The notes under the pieces are model-generated. The model ran no database searches. It saw nothing but the letters and a program-made list of their open reading frames with translations, and had not been told where the DNA came from. The position numbers were made by a program, and so were the translations under genes. From Zygnema circumcarinatum (lineage: Eukaryota; Streptophyta; Zygnematophyceae; Zygnematales; Zygnemataceae): a stretch of DNA of 64,000 nucleotides. Location of the stretch: positions 1,675,384 to 1,739,383 of the forward strand of contig CM074815.1 in assembly GCA_037447605.1 (NCBI GenBank), written 5' to 3'. Of the stretch, positions 49,421-63,511 are shown piece after piece. Within the stretch, counting starts at the first letter, position 1. Every line of letters starts with the position of its first letter.

Positions 49421-51151
49421 GGGTTCTATGAGGCGTTGTTCCGTTGTGGGTGACGGTAAGCGTGGAACCTAGAAACCACTAAATACCTAGGCGGAAGGGG
49501 CACAGCGTGACGGATGTCACGGGGACAGAGGCACGATGGAAGTAGCTTGGAAGTGACCTTTGCAGATGAGCTGGGGGCCGGGGGCGGTGACCGGGGGACC
49601 GGGGGCGGTGACTTGGGGACCGGGCCTGAGGGCCAGGACGTTGCAGTAGGTGGCCCGGGGGCGGGTCGCAGAGGGGGGGATCTGGGGCGGGTCCCCCAGT
49701 GGAGGCAGAAAGGGGAGCCTGGAGTATTCAACAGAGGAGGGGTGGGATACATGCGTGCATGCTGCTGCGTGCTTGCTGGCTTTGCATATGGACCAGAATG
49801 TGTTTGAAAAAAGACGTCTCTGGGCTGTCTGCGCTGTACAGAATGACTGGCAAATAGGTGGATGATTGAGGCAGCGCTGCTTCAGAGGTAGTAATGCAAA
49901 TGGATGCCCACCGCGCGGGGGTAAAGCTGGCAGTGAGCGAGCGCTGGTCACACTCAGTCAGTCAGTCGCTGCTAGTGGCTGCTTGCGTCGCTATGACGGG
50001 TCCATTCGTGACGCATTCAGGTGCATGGCCGGACACTGGGCTGTGGCTGCAAGTGGGCATTAAGTGTATTGGAACTGGGCGTGAACATCAGGCAGCAACC
50101 AGCTTAATGTCCAGGGGCTGTCTGCATCAGGCTCAACAAATTTACACAGCCATGCCGTGGTTGCATCTGAGAGCAAACAATCAATGGTCGTTTGGTACCA
50201 TTGATACCTGTACCTGTCCGCCGTTAAGAAGTAAGACTTAGCATGTTGCCATACTGAGTTTGTTTTTGAAAGTAGTAAGCCTTATGTCGCGTATACTACT
50301 AACTTCTCGGGCTTTCGAGTTTCAAATTATATGATATAACTTCAGCAAAGTTCAGAGCAAACGCAAGCATGCAGATAGTCAGGCCTAGTGTTGGACTGCA
50401 AAATCCCTCACCCAGACCTGCACGCAGGAAAAGGCAGGTCATCTATGCGTTTCGCTCAAGTAGGCAAGGTCGTAAGAAACAGGGAGAAGGGGACATGGTC
50501 AAAAAAGCAAAATGTCACGCCCTTATACAATACAGAGAGGCAGAAAACTCCAGTTTTCTCATGCCAAGGCTCCTGAGACGCATTGACTTGGAACTCGGTC
50601 AGACGCAAGCGACTATGCAAGTAATACCATCGGTGAACCTCATAGCCTTTCATTAGTTATTATTTGAAAAGCAAACCTCTCAATACAGCACGCCTACAGA
50701 ACAGAGAAAGAGTACAGACCATTCTATTTGGAGACAGTGCGCCAGACTACCGCACGCCATGAAACCATTTCCTTCCTCCCACAAGGGCAGCTGTCGCAAT
50801 ACCTCACTGCCGAGATAGCGAACAAAAAGCTCTATTGAGAGACGTCCGGGCACTGAGGACACAGACGGCTCCTTCAGCTGCATAATCTATACAATGCGGT
50901 GCATGGTGCTTAAGGCACTGCATGCATCAGGCCACGTCACCTGCTGCTTTGTATAAAGGGATCCGGCCAGAACAAAAGGCGGGCTTTTACGAGCCCATGG
51001 AACCCTAATGGGCAATGTGGGGACACCTTATAGGACCTAACCTTAGCAATTCGAACGGCTGGTTCGGTCGACCAGGGACTACAAATCCATCTCCCTCCCT
51101 GCCTTCCACTGCCTTGTGCTGTGAACATTGGCCTTTCTTTCCAAACAACTA
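49421..51151. other. Spacer with G-rich tract
   Basis: No supported gene. A G-rich direct repeat (ACCGGGGGCGGTGAC type, about 49565-49700) contains many GGGG runs and could form G-quadruplexes on the plus strand. The remaining 1.4 kb, including the 3' UTR of the minus-strand CCR4 gene, shows nothing recognisable. Confidence 0.4.
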
Positions 51152-54100
51152 TCAACGTCGGTTGGGACGCGGCTTATAGCGAAACTCTGCCAACAGAGCG
51201 ATATGATCGGAGGACCATTCTGGTGAAGGTAGGGCTGTGTCCTTCCGAAGACTTTCCTCATCCAGTAGTTCCAAAAGCGCTTCAACAGACAGAGAATCAG
51301 CTGTAGCCACAGAAAACGAGAAGTGGAAGTGGCAGATGAATAGAGACTCACAAAAGAAGTTCCAACTTGATTATAAGATGAGCAATACAATCCCATTCGA
51401 GCAATATGGCAACACGTGTGTAGACATGTGCGGGACTGCAACGCAATCTATCTGCCAAAATAACACAAGGTTGATCCACGGAGGGAGGAAACCAGATGTA
51501 CCTGTATAGAATATGTAATCCAAAGTTCCAAGAAAATCCCGAGTGCAATTGGTAAACAGGGGTTCGCTGCTGGTGGCATCCATACGCCGCCTTTGACGCT
51601 CTGCAGCGGGCCCTGAGGCTGAATTCAAGCGGTTCAGAGAAGCATAGGCACTAACCTGCGCATGCAACACCACCACAAGAAAACTCCTTTACTTTCCCAA
51701 ATTTCATGCCCCGTTAATATCTTCAGGCATTGATAGTAACGTGATGTTTTCCTTGCTATCCATCAAACATATGATTGCCCGAAGGTGAAAGGACAACAGG
51801 TCAATGTATTTTCACTTAAAATTCTTTCAAAAGGGTATCAAAGGATATCAGTAGAGAACCTAATTCCGATTAAGGCATACGAAATGGATGCTTACTTCTC
51901 TTTATGGCATTTACCCTTCATTCCTTGAATGCATCCTCACAATTTCTGCCCTGTATGCTCTAGTTACATTTGAATACAGCGTACGTAAAATTCACCCCCC
52001 TCGCTGTATTCAGCGACGGAAACTCAAAACAGTCGTTCATGTTAAGTAGAATACACCAAAAACACGAATCAAATGCCACCAAATCACGAGATTATGCTAA
52101 TGAATTGGATTACCAGAACATAAAGTGGAGGAGATGGAGGACCCACCAAGGGCAACTGATGGCAGAGCTTACTGAAGGGGCGTAGAATCCCCAACGGGTC
52201 AGTGGCCAACTCCGGGTGAGCCGGATCAACCCGTCCGGTCGCTAACAAGTTGTGCGGCGCACTGCAGCCCTCTAACTACACACCTTTAGAAAGAAAAATT
52301 TGGCAGTACAGGAAAATCTCGAGACTATACTGGACATATCCAACACCGAGAGTTACATTCAAGCTGTCCACATAGGGAATTATGCATAGCTCCAAACTAG
52401 TCAGTGACTTTTTCAGAGAAGATGATCGGCCCCCACCAGCTCACCTGCCTGGCACACTGTTGAAATCTCCTGCAACAAGCATAGGAATATCGGCACTTGC
52501 GGCTATCTTCTCCAAACCCTTCAACAGTGTGTGCACTTGCCAAAGCTTCACATCCTTCAGCTCTGTATTGGCGTGAATATGGGTATTAGCCTGCAGTTTG
52601 CCACCAGAAAACATGAGAGCCCAGAAAATATCTCAAAGGAACATACCTCACTGCTTTCTTTTATTCTGATTGTACAATGGGCGAAGTAATATCCGGGAAC
52701 TCACTACACATAACAGCTGCCGTTTTCCATTCCCGTTGGGGTCCGGATCAGCTGCATCGCGTGCTTCCAGCACCACAATTAGTGCTACGTTGTCCTGTTG
52801 AGCAGAGCGAAGGTCAGTGTCAGCCACCATGGGGATAAAAAAGGGCATTTGGCAGTATTTCAGTTCACATTTTCATCATCCATCACTGCTTTAACCAGTG
52901 GCAATAGAAAAAACAACAGGATTGAAGAATGGCACTCTCCGTTTTTCTGCTTCTCGCAGATAAGGAAGAAGTACTAATATAGCTGCTACTCCTATTTAGC
53001 TGGCTACTTCGTTGTCCTAGATACAAGCGTAACTCTCTGAGCACTTAACGAAGGAATGCACACATTGGTCAAGACTGTCAGATGGTGAACTCTTAAACTT
53101 GCACACAGGAAAGTGGCATACCTTGAGCAGACGGTTAAGAGCTGCCTTCTTTGACGTGGCCGGCACAAGTGCCTCTGAGAGGGAAAGAGCTGCTTTGTTG
53201 AACTCCACCTGGTGGAGCAAAGCAGAGCTGTCCGCTACATTACTTTGCGAACAGATGATGTGGATGCGCAGAAAATAAATTAGAACGATAACTCTTAGTT
53301 TGAACTGTGAATGCCTCGACCAAGTTTACGCTTGAACGTAAATACATACCTCATACTTCTTCACCAAAGAAAAGCGATCCCGACGGAAGAATGTTGCACA
53401 TCCATCAATGGCATAAGCAGTTCCCGTGTACACCTGGGAAAGACCGATCACATTTCACACAATGAGAAGACCGTGGTCGTGAACTTTGAACAAGTGGCGT
53501 ACTTTCAGGAAGCACACGCCAAAGAGTCAATGGACATGACTCAAGTAATTGATGATATCTTTGAGAGGAACACTCCCGATTGTATGTAAGCCGATGAACA
53601 GGCAGCATCTACTTGAAACGAAATTATATGGGGTCCCATCATCCCATTAAATACCAACCTCTGCAGTCTTCTTCTTGTACACTGCAGCATATCCATGCTT
53701 CTCCAACTCTGGCGCAAAAAACTCCTCGAAGTGGTCACTTTGTACCTGTAGTGACCAGAATGCCATCATCAGTTCATTTCAATAGGCAAGCACTAATGAC
53801 TACTCGTTAAGACTGCTTCGACTTTTCAGGTCATCTCTCCTACTCGTGTAATGGATACCACATTAAACACAGACCATAAACCTTAGTAAGGTCTCGCCTT
53901 TTTAAACCGAGCGAGATTGTATGTTGTACGAAGTCAACAAATTCCGCAGAAGAAGAAACACGGAATGAACAAGGCTCATACTACGAAAAAATTGGCTATC
54001 AGCCACCAAATACTACAAATTAGAAAGGACAGTGAAGCCTAGAAATACAGGCATGTAGCATCTACATTGAGCAGTATGTACCTCTTGGAGGCATAATATA

Positions 54101-55953
54101 TCTGCTCGATAGCCGACCAACTCCCGCAACAGGTTTTGACGCCGATAGGCCCAAGAAAGCGCCCATGGTGGGCAGTAGGCATACATCTCACTTGTAGCAT
54201 ACAAGTCTGCCAGAACATTATAGGACAGCACTGTAAAAGTCCCTCCAGAAGCTCTGTCTGCTTCTACAGCATTGCCGTCTGAAGGTCCAAAAGGAATAAG
54301 TCGTCTTGGAGTAGGAGAAGGAGCTGGAATGACCCGAGAAGTAAGTAAAGTGCTAGGTGGTGCGACTGCATTCCCTGTAGAGGAGTCTATTGGGGTACAT
54401 TCCAGCTTCAAAACATGGCCCACGTCATCTGCAGTTGGGGTATATGTCTTGCCCCGCCCAACCTCATACCAGGATTCCCCTATGGACTGTGGCTGGCCAT
54501 CTGCTCCATTAGGCGCCCTATTGGCAATATACCCAGACCCGCCGTTGCTCAGACCACTGAGAGAATTGGCCCCGCTCCCCTGCAACAGACCTCCTGTAGT
54601 GCTTCCTGCTCCACTACCAAATCTACCAAAGAGTTCGTCATCCTCCCCTCCAACTTCCCTCCCACCATTTGCCATGCCGCGTGTATGCATAGCCTTGTGA
54701 TGTCGCCATGCAGCAGCAAAGCATTGTGGAGAGCAGTGGAAGCTTTTGGCAGGTGGCAGCTTTGCCTTGACACAACCCAGACACTGCAAAGTGGCTGGCT
54801 CGGTGGCATGAACACTGCAGACAGCAGCCCGCTTATCATTCTGGACTCGAAACCTGTACATCCAACAGTAGCAATCAGCAGCTTGCAACGTATTCAAGTG
54901 AAAGACAGACTTATAAATAAAGCCAACTTTCATAAACTGTCGTAGGCTTAAACCTAATGAGACTAGCATTACACTACTACTACTAGCAGTACTCCCAAGA
55001 TATCCCCTGGCAGCTGTTACTTCCAGTAATATTCCACATACCAAATAACATCTAAAGGCATGACAAGGGGCATGAGCGTCTAAATCAACGATGACAGAAC
55101 AGAGCTGGCCTAAAAACCCTAAAAACAGTAAAAAAAAGACATAAGTCACAAGATGAATGAAAGAAATGAGCTCCTCTCCAGCCTTCCTATCAGACATGCA
55201 GGAACCTAGGCATCTACGAATTGTTTATTCTCACCTAGCGATTCGATACTTAACCTGATCAACTTTAGGCCTAATGCAGAATGATGAACCGAGAAGCTTA
55301 CACACAATAAAGCACGAGCAAACCTCACTTTCTGCTATTATACCCAGCTTCTGGTATACTTTGCAAAGTCAGCCTCAACTATTTCCAAGGCCGAGTAAGT
55401 GAATTGGAAATCACAGGCACATACAGTTTCAGAATCAAGAGACAGCTCGCCTTTGGACTCAAACAATCTCACTAAAGTTCCTCAGGAAGTGTAATAAAAG
55501 TCACCAACAGAATCGTCAAAGGGCAATCGACCTTGTTCCAGCTTCGAATAACACAGTCTTCACTCCCTCAAGCAAAACCCAAAGCTGACTCGTTTCTGAC
55601 AATCAAATACACTCAAAGACATGCCATTACGGCACACAATGCCATAGGCATAAATTACTGCTGCAGCATAATCCTGAGTCGAGCTTCACACAAGTTGCAA
55701 GGTTATCATTGGCACCAACGAGCAGTGCCACATAGAGAACCTCGCATGCAATTGTCATACAAAGCCGCTTTTAGGGTTTGAATGAGGGACTGCACCATCG
55801 GCAGCGTAGGTAGTATCCATCTATAGGATTGGTCTCTGGGATGTCATCAGTCGTGATGGTCGAGTCCGGCTTGCGCAGGAGCACATAGGGGGACAGCTCG
55901 CAGCCGGCGATGGGGATGTCCGACGGCAGATGCACACGCAGCACGCCGAGCAT
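51152..55953 (-). CDS. CCR4 deadenylase (CNOT6-like, plant type)
   Basis: Catalytic poly(A)-specific 3' exonuclease of the CCR4-NOT complex, acting on mRNA in the cytoplasm. Ten minus-strand exons, 55953-55796, 54853-54082, 53745-53659, 53433-53350, 53208-53122, 52794-52705, 52590-52445, 52261-52147, 51655-51502 and 51300-51152, join in phase to 613 residues (Arabidopsis CCR4a is about 600). The plant-specific N-terminus (LRVHLPSDIPIAGCELSPYV) is followed by a Cys/His region (CSVHATEPATLQCLGCVK ... FHCSPQCFAAAWRHHKAMH) and TYTPTADDVGHVLKLEC, replacing the LRRs of the yeast and animal proteins. The EEP nuclease core shows SYNVLADLYA, ILCLQE (catalytic Glu), AGDFNS, TRDFLGTLDYIFYT and SSDHIALLAEF. 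All key residues look intact. Confidence 0.95.
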
Positions 55954-56845
55954 GTCTGTCACAATGGCAGGCCTTCGCGGCCCAGCCTGCAGGAGCCCTC
56001 AATCCCTAAACCACCCCCCTCAGGAGGATCCTCCATCAGCATCCGCCAGCGCCACCTCTCCCACCGCGTCTTGCCGTCGTCTCTGATTTTCCTCTGTCTC
56101 CTGTCTTCCTCGGATGATGTCGCTGCCCCTGCAGCTGCTTCTTTCTGCTCCACCCTGCTCCCTGCTTGTCCTGTACAGCAACCCTGTATGCTCTGCGCTA
56201 CCGCAACCTAGTAATCTCCACAAGACAAGAGCTCCGCGACACACACACACGAGCGGTGCAGGAGAGAGCAGCAGCAAAAGTGACAAAGATTGGTCCTTTG
56301 CCTTTCGTTCAAAAGCTTCGAACCAAGCTTCGAGCGAAGGCAATTCGAAATGCAGTATTTCAATTAGGGACGCTAGAACCATCGCCTGCGGACAGAGAAG
56401 ACGCCTACGTATCCTTTCCAAGGACGCTTTCTCTGTCTGCATGAGGACCGAATGAGATTAGAGACAGTGGGTACTTTTTGCGGACGGATGGTAAAGGCCC
56501 CCGTGGGACATCCTGGGGACGATATCCGGTGACTCAGGGGACGAGATTTGGGTACGGTACCGTACACTGTGGAGGCGCTCATGCTGTGCAGGCTCTGGTA
56601 TCTGCAGCGCTTTTTCCTACAGCTGGTGGAAATTCAAGGTGAGGAAGTGTATCGTCTTACTGCAGTTGCTGTTCTCCTTACGATTGCTGGAGATGCAGGA
56701 TTATGGAAAAAGAAGTTGTAAAAAAATGTTGTGCTGACTGAAAGGCAGCTTTGAATGGCTGATAGCAGGGGTCGAGGACGTGGGTCTCTCTACCTTTGCA
56801 GGTTAGTTCCATGAGTGGAGTCAGTCGGAATTAGGGTTCGGCGCC
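55954..56845. promoter_or_regulatory. Divergent region, CCR4 / PEX14
   Basis: Contains the palindromic GGTACGGTACCGTACAC word near 56553 and a telo-box-like TTAGGGTTCGG directly before the PEX14 start. ORFs on both strands at 55930-56455 overlap each other and are not supported. Confidence 0.45.
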
Positions 56846-59800
56846 ATGGCCTCTACCAATGTTCTCGTGGCCGAGCAGCCGGCCGCTGCACCCCCTCAAA
56901 TGCCAGCTGGGAGCGAAGCCTCAGCTTCGTCGAAGGAAGGTGCTCGGGTTTTTCTCAGCTATCCTCCTTTCCTCGGTTGTTATTTCTCCGCAAAAGTGCT
57001 GGACAATTAGAATAGCTGGACTGCATGCTAACTTACGTCAAGCAACTTCATGGTTCTCTTTTCTTGGCACAATTATATTATATTCACTCTGCATAGCTGC
57101 ATATTCGTCCCTATTGCCGACACGTTTCACATTCTTCATATCTGCGTATTTTCTTTGTGTGCTGTATAACAGCAAGTGGATGTTGGTTTCGATTTCAGGC
57201 GGAACTCCGGCGCCCCTTCTGGTTGTTCAGGAGGAAAAGGCTCCTTTCATTGCCCCCCCTGCTCCAATTCGTGAAGAGCAAGTGCAGAATGCCGTCAATT
57301 TTCTATCCCATCCAAATGTGAAAGGTTCGCCAATGAAATACAGGCGCTCTTTTCTGGAAAGGAAGGGCTTGACTGCCGACGAGATCGATGAGGCATTTCG
57401 ACGAGTGCCGGTACGCATATAACCTATTGTTAATCTTTGCATTCTGCGCTCTTTCAATGTGCTTTGTGGAGTACATGCAAAACGACACAGCTGCAAGCTT
57501 GCTTTGCACCTTTGTTGTAATCTTCGCCCTTGAGCCACTTCCTATCCTTGATCGCAGGACCCTCCTACCGGAGATGAAGGAGTGGATACTTCCAGCACTG
57601 CCAGTACCCTGCCCACATCATCCACTGTCCACACTCTTAGGGTGCCAGCGCAGGTAGGCTCACAGTTGCGAGCCGGTCAGCAGGCTCAGCAACAAGCCAC
57701 GCAGCAGCAGTATTCTTTGCAGCCCATTGGGACCGCTCCTGCACAGCTTGGCTCGGGCCAACTCTATGCGCCAATCAGTGCTCAGCTCACGCCCGCATCA
57801 TCGCCAGCTACTACTCATGGCATGAGGTGGACTCAGATGATTTTAGCATTAGGTGTGCTTGGGGCAGGCGGAGCTGGAACTGCGCTTTTGACGCAGGTAA
57901 GTTGCTGAACGACTGCTGCTGTTGTTGTTGTTGCTGTTGTTGCATTTGGCTTCTCATTTGCTGATATGTCTTTTTTTTATTGAGCTATTTTGGTCTGGGT
58001 AATGTTGCAGAATTACATTTTTCCACGTCTGAAACAGTGGCTGCGGAAACTTGCGCTTGAAGAAAAAGACGGAATTGTTCCGTCAACAGTTCACGCAGGC
58101 AAAAAACCTGCTGCCGGTGACCATGTTTCTGAGGCTTCAACAATAGCAGCTGATGTAATACAGAAATCGGAATCGCACGTGGAAGGTAAGTCAGGCTTCA
58201 AACACCTGCAAATCATGCCATTCCAGTTTCGGTACAGTTCTACTTGTTTTTTAATACATGTTGAATATTCATTCCTTGATCTGTATTATGACTTGTATTG
58301 TCCTCTGCCAAAGGTAGAGCTTATCACTGTTGTTTGTTGTGACACGAAGCTTTTCACCTAAGGATAAGTGCTGATGGTCGGCTGCAGATAAAGTACGTGA
58401 GCAAGCCTTGGTCAAGGCAATAGAGGCGAATGCAGTAGAGTTACGAGCAACTCTGAGTACATTAAAGGAGGTCGTGCAAGCCATCAAACCATTATCTGAG
58501 AGCAAGGATTCTGATTCTCGTATTGCAGTTTCAGAACTGCGCAAAGGTGTGACGAATATCCCTTATCATTGGACTTGCAGATTGTGTTATGTCCTACAGA
58601 AATACGCAACTTTGCCTTTGGCTTATTGATCAATGGGTCAAGCAAAGTGCAGTTCAAAAGACGTGCTTGAGTTCACTTTTAAGGCCTCGAAATATGCTAT
58701 CAGAACATTTTGAGCTGAGACAGGTTTGTTTTGCAGAATTGCGCAACTTTGCAAGCACAATATCTGAATTTTCTGGTCATACTCCTACAAGCAGTCAGCA
58801 TACTGGCCTTCAGTCAGAACTTACGGAAATTAAACAAATGTTGAGGGAGGCGAACCAGTTACCAAAGCAAAGGACTGCTTTGGAATCAGCAGCTCTCTCT
58901 GCCAACGGAATCGAAAGTAACGGAGGTTCACAGCTTGTCATTTCACCCGTATCAGCTGTCGTATCGCCACCACCAAAGTACTCAGTATGTCTCCCAGAAA
59001 AGCTTATTCACTGGGCAGTACCAAGATTGTATTGACATATTTGTTTATGTTTACACTAAAGTAGAAGTAACTAACAAGCAAGCGGAAGGGAATGAGAATG
59101 CTTCTGTATTCAGTGGACCAGTTTGTGCAATGCTTGCACACCCTTAGTGGGCTTGATGTGAACAAGGAAAATTGTCGGCTCTCTGATGTTACTTTCTGTA
59201 CAAGATATAGAGTGGGAGCTGTTTCTCAACCTTTTTGTTTTCTGTAAACTTTTGTCATTGAGCTACTAGGGGATTGGGATTTATTCCCAATCTGGAGAAT
59301 CCCTCCCTCGTTTGCATAGTCGCTTCTTACTTTCTGATGTTTTGTGGTAATGCAGGTTCCAGTGCAGCTTGGCAATGCTCTTGAAGGACACGTGTCATCA
59401 AAGTCTCCTGCAGGTTGAACGACCTCCTTAGCTTTCGTATGTATGGTGAAAATCTATACAGCTCCTCTTTTTCTGAAACTAATGTAAAAGGCAGTTCTTT
59501 GATCTTTTGCAAAGATGTAAGTTCTCCTATTGAGATGGGAATCAGAGAAAACGAGCGATTGCTCCGTTGTAGCAGCTCAGGCTGGTCTCCTCTAATTCTT
59601 CGCTCTATCGTAAAACCTACACCTTGGAAAGCTGAAAAGATACAGAGATGAAGTCTAAGAGTTATCTTTTGACATACTGATTTCTGCAGAATCAGGCGGA
59701 TTTGATCAGGCTCCGCACTCACAGTCCTACCTGCAGGTGCCATTTTGTACCCCTCGTTTGATGTGCATCTGCCATCTGCACATTTGTGACCGTGTTTATC

Positions 59801-61125
59801 AACTAGCCCGGTTTTTGTTCAATATGAATGACAGACTAGCTTTCAACGTATCAGATTCAACATCTAGAATTTTTTGTAGGCCGTATGTGCACCAACTACC
59901 TAGCAGCATACTGTTGTTTCTAACAGTTGAAGTGATGAGTTCTCACCAGAAAGGCATAAATGGAGCAGGTAATGGAGATGGTGCAAAAAGGGGAAAAGCC
60001 GCCCGGCATTCGAGTGAGCTCTCTGTTTCCTAGCATTTCGACAGTTGTTTGTTTGGCTGCCTGTGAAGGGTCATGTTTCTGGTGGATATAGGACTTAGGA
60101 GTTCTGTGATGGTCTCTGTAGGACATTGACGACAAGCCTCCCGACCCAACAAGGCCGCCTTCTGACCCACAGCTGAAGCCCCGTCCAAAGGTTTACCTCA
60201 GAGGCTCATACTGGTTGGCTGCTTGTTAGATGGAAGAATGTGGATGCCATATGTTGAACCTTTTCCTTGAGAGTATAGGCTTGGATTGACATGCAGGTTC
60301 AGGTCGGAAAGTGAACCTTCTAATGTCTTTAATGGTGGATAAGCAGTCTGAAAGCTAGTTGTGTTCTTCTTTCAGTCTTCAGGAGACTTTCCTTTCCGAT
60401 TTGGCCAAATGAACCCGAATCATAAGCAGTTTGATTACTGAATAGCGCTTTGTTTCTTGCTTCTTCAGCCGTGGGAGCGAGGCTCAACTCCTGCCAGCTC
60501 GAGTGGGTTTCCTATATCACCGAGAGACAGCACGGCAAGCTTTGTTTCATCCACAACTCAGGATGGTCTTTCCAGCAGTAACGGAACCAATGGTAGCTCC
60601 CAATGGTGGCAAAAACGAGGCAGTCCTTCCCAATTTCCACCAAATGCCTCTCCGTTTGCAGCTACACATGCCTCTGCCCCTCAGTATACCGTGGCCTCCA
60701 CTCGACCGCCGGCTCCAAATCACGGAGTTGTAATCAGAGAAGTGAGCGATCCTGATCATGCAGAGTCAAGCAATGCTGTTTCAGGTAGTGGTGAGAGGAC
60801 ATCTGAGTCTGCTGCAGGCAGCAACAGGGGCTCTATCGGCGAAGGCAGCAGTGCTAGTGAGGGCCGCTCACCCTGGGTGCCTCCTCCAGTGCCTCTGCCA
60901 GTACTGCCGGAAGCTGCAGCAGCGATGAGACCGCGACCCCCAGAATGGGTGGAGGCTAACTCAGCCACAGTCCATGAGGAAAGTTCTCCAGCAGCTGAGC
61001 TGCCTGCAGCTATGGCAGCGGAGGGAAACAGTCCTGAGAATTCAGAGCAGGCTGCTCCATTGGACCCTGAGGAAGGTCATGAGGGAGGAGAGGACCATGG
61101 GGATGGCGCTGCAGTTGCAGTCTGA
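56846..61125 (+). CDS. Peroxin 14 (PEX14)
   Basis: A peroxisomal membrane docking factor for the PEX5/PEX7 import receptors. Eleven exons, 56846-56939, 57199-57410, 57558-57896, 58011-58185, 58388-58546, 58737-58984, 59356-59413, 59690-59736, 59969-60013, 60122-60190 and 60469-61125, join in phase to about 700 residues, longer than the ~507 of Arabidopsis because of the tail. The conserved N-domain (REEQVQNAVNFLSHPN ... RRSFLERKGLTADEIDEAFR) is at ~55-102, a hydrophobic membrane segment (MILALGVLGAGGAGTALL) at ~195-212, and coiled coil around 273-340. The family block SYLQ-VMEMVQKGEKPPGIR-DIDDKPPDP spans three small exons. The tail is Ser/Pro/Glu-rich. A longer ORF across exon 9 in another frame is an artefact. 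Confidence 0.94.
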
Positions 61126-62314
61126 ACATTTGCCCCCGGCTGAAGGTTGTTGCTGCTCCGACCCAGATTGGCGAGACCAGAACTGAAGGAAGAGCTGCGG
61201 GAATAGTTGGAATGATGCTTCGGGTACAGTCGGTTCGAAGGGAAGGGGTTGGGTCAGTGGGACGACGGACATGCATTTTTGGTGACATTGCGAGAACTTG
61301 ACCAATAGTTTGTGTGATATCGCGTAGCTGAATGGTTTCGGATGGTCAGATGGTTCTGAGGTTGAGTGAGCATGCGAGGTAGTATGCAGCTGCCTCCTTT
61401 TTCCTTTCTACTTGTATATATGGGTGGGAGAGGGAGAGTGGGGAGAGGGAGAGATGGAGAGAGAGGCGGATAACACTGAACACTCATGCTTATAATGGGC
61501 TTGAAAGGCAGGCAGCCTGTCAGACTTGCACACATGCGGCCTTCCCATGCTGTTGTAAGCTTCTTATTCATCTCTCACTTTTTCATGTAACGCCCTGCGA
61601 TACTACAAGCATGAAGGTCGTCAATCTCCGTAACTGTTCTGGTATTATGTCCTCAATGTTGAAGCGGTTTGGATCGCTTGAACATCGGACTCAATTCTGA
61701 CAAATGCACACCGGGTCACTAGGCCATGTCCACGCATGTCATGATGCTGCACATGCCATGTCAGGCTCACCTAACTATGGGATGGTAGACCACTCTCGTG
61801 TACATGACCATTCAAAAAAGTTTGCTACTTCGCACTTTGCTACGGAATGAACAATGTCATGCCATGCGACATGGCGGCTTTATTGCAGGCTACATTCTTC
61901 GCTTGCTGAGCTTTTGGCATCGTCTTGCACTGCAGCGCCCTTCACTTCCATATGCATTCTCCCTATTGGCTCAATCGGCGTGCAAGTGACTTGAGCATTA
62001 CAATTGAGAAAAATCATGTTCATACTCCCAGTGTCGATGTTAAGTAATGCATGTCAACTGACGACCTCTACAAATGCAGCTATGGCAAAAAGCACCTTTA
62101 CTGTTAAATAGTTGCGCTGCTCCAGCTTCTTTTGAATGTCCGTCATATTAGGCTCCAGTTGCTGCTAATCGCCTCATGGAGGTACCCCTATGAACTCAAC
62201 GCAAGATAATTCATTCGCTTGACACTGCAACCTGTATTCCAGGATTTAAGAAGTCCCAATCGTAGCACCAAGTGACGTAGCGAGAAATGAGATGACTCAC
62301 TGAATTTATAAGAC
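61126..62314. other. Spacer between convergent PEX14 and coiled-coil genes
   Basis: PEX14 3' UTR (with a GAGAGGGAGAG stretch near 61425-61460) followed by about 0.8 kb in which no gene, RNA or repeat was recognised; CATGTCATG-like words recur at 61720-61870. Confidence 0.4.
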
Positions 62315-63351
62315 CTAATCCTTTAGATCTAGGCCCGCCGTCTTCAGCTGTGCCGCTTCCATCGCTCGCTCTGCTTCAGACATCTTACGCATCGCCTCAT
62401 CTTTCAGCTCCACCGCCTTTTCAGCTAAGGTTACGATTTCCCTCACCTTCTCGTCAACTTTCTGCTGAAACTCCTCTTTCTCTGTCAATAGTCTTCCGAT
62501 TTCCATCTCCTTCTGCAGCAAGTGATTCGAATATAGAAAGAACATTGCACAGAGAGCCACAAACATAAATTTCATACGCATTTAAGCATCAACTGCACCA
62601 CAAATAATTAACACCTTGCCTGCAAACATCCCTCCGATCACGAATGCATGAAAGAAAAGACAATTCGGTGATTGAAGGGAATGCGAACGACAAGGAAGGT
62701 TAAGAGAATCCTCACAACTTGGACGCATTGCTGCTCCAAAGCCAGTGCTCCTCTCAGCAGGTTGATCTCTTTTCGTAGTTCTGATTGTTCCATTTTTCGT
62801 GCAGTTCTCTCTTGCAACAAAGCCTCCTCGGTAGCATTGCATTTCGCAATTGCTCGCTCATATTCTACACGCCGCTCTTCACCATCTTGGAACAAGATAC
62901 TCTCATTGTACCGGTATCTATCCAGCTGTCACCATTCAACTCTTCACTTCAGTAACGCTTGTCAAAGAATCTTTAACACGAACAAATGTCTTCAGAAAGC
63001 AGTAGAAATCCTCCAGATTTGAAGGTAAAACATGCAACAAAATTGCGACAAGAAAGGATTGAATCTATTGAATCAGACAAAAAAAATCACGAACTCCACC
63101 CAAAAAATACAAACCTCGTCTTCAAGAAATTGAACTTCCTTAAGCAAGTATACAATAGTTGTTTGGGAACGACTCTTCTCATCTGAGACTCCTGCCTCTT
63201 TGAACTGTCTCCAAATCGGGACTTCCTGCTCTCTCACAAAAGGTTGTTCATCCCCGCGACGTGTCTCCCGCAACATAGAGATGTGATGTAACCCCTCTGG
63301 TTCTCCACTTCTCACAGAATGCCCAGCTGCAGGCACTGTTGATCGCCGCAT
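62315..63351 (-). CDS. Coiled-coil protein, family unknown
   Basis: Three minus-strand exons, 63351-63115, 62925-62716 and 62512-62315, join in phase 0 to about 214 residues. The ATG at 63351 is the first in frame. The N-terminal ~45 residues are Arg/Gly/Glu-rich; then comes a compact stretch (VPIWRQFKEAGVSDEKSRSQ, VYLLKEVQFLEDE) and a continuous alpha-helical coiled coil (LLQERTARKMEQSELRKEIN; LLTEKEEFQQKVDEKVREIV). No transmembrane or catalytic motif is visible. The third exon could instead be preceded by an unrecognised exon in the 0.2-kb introns. A cytoskeletal or tethering role is possible but unproven. Confidence 0.55.
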
Positions 63352-63511
63352 CGCTCTCCCTCTGCCCTCCCTGCCCCCCCACTCCCGCTCTCTCTCCGCG
63401 ACCGCCGGCGGTGCTTCAACATGCACCGTGCCGTAGTTAAAGTAACTGTATAGTACCCCCCCCCGATATGTTCCACCCAACTACCAAAAAACGATTGACA
63501 CGCGACCAAGC

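Noticed and set aside
59737-60033. Longer ORF across PEX14 exon 9
   Set aside because: The family block VMEMVQKGEKPPGIR lies in a different frame with good splice sites at 59969 and 60013, so the longer ORF is intronic.
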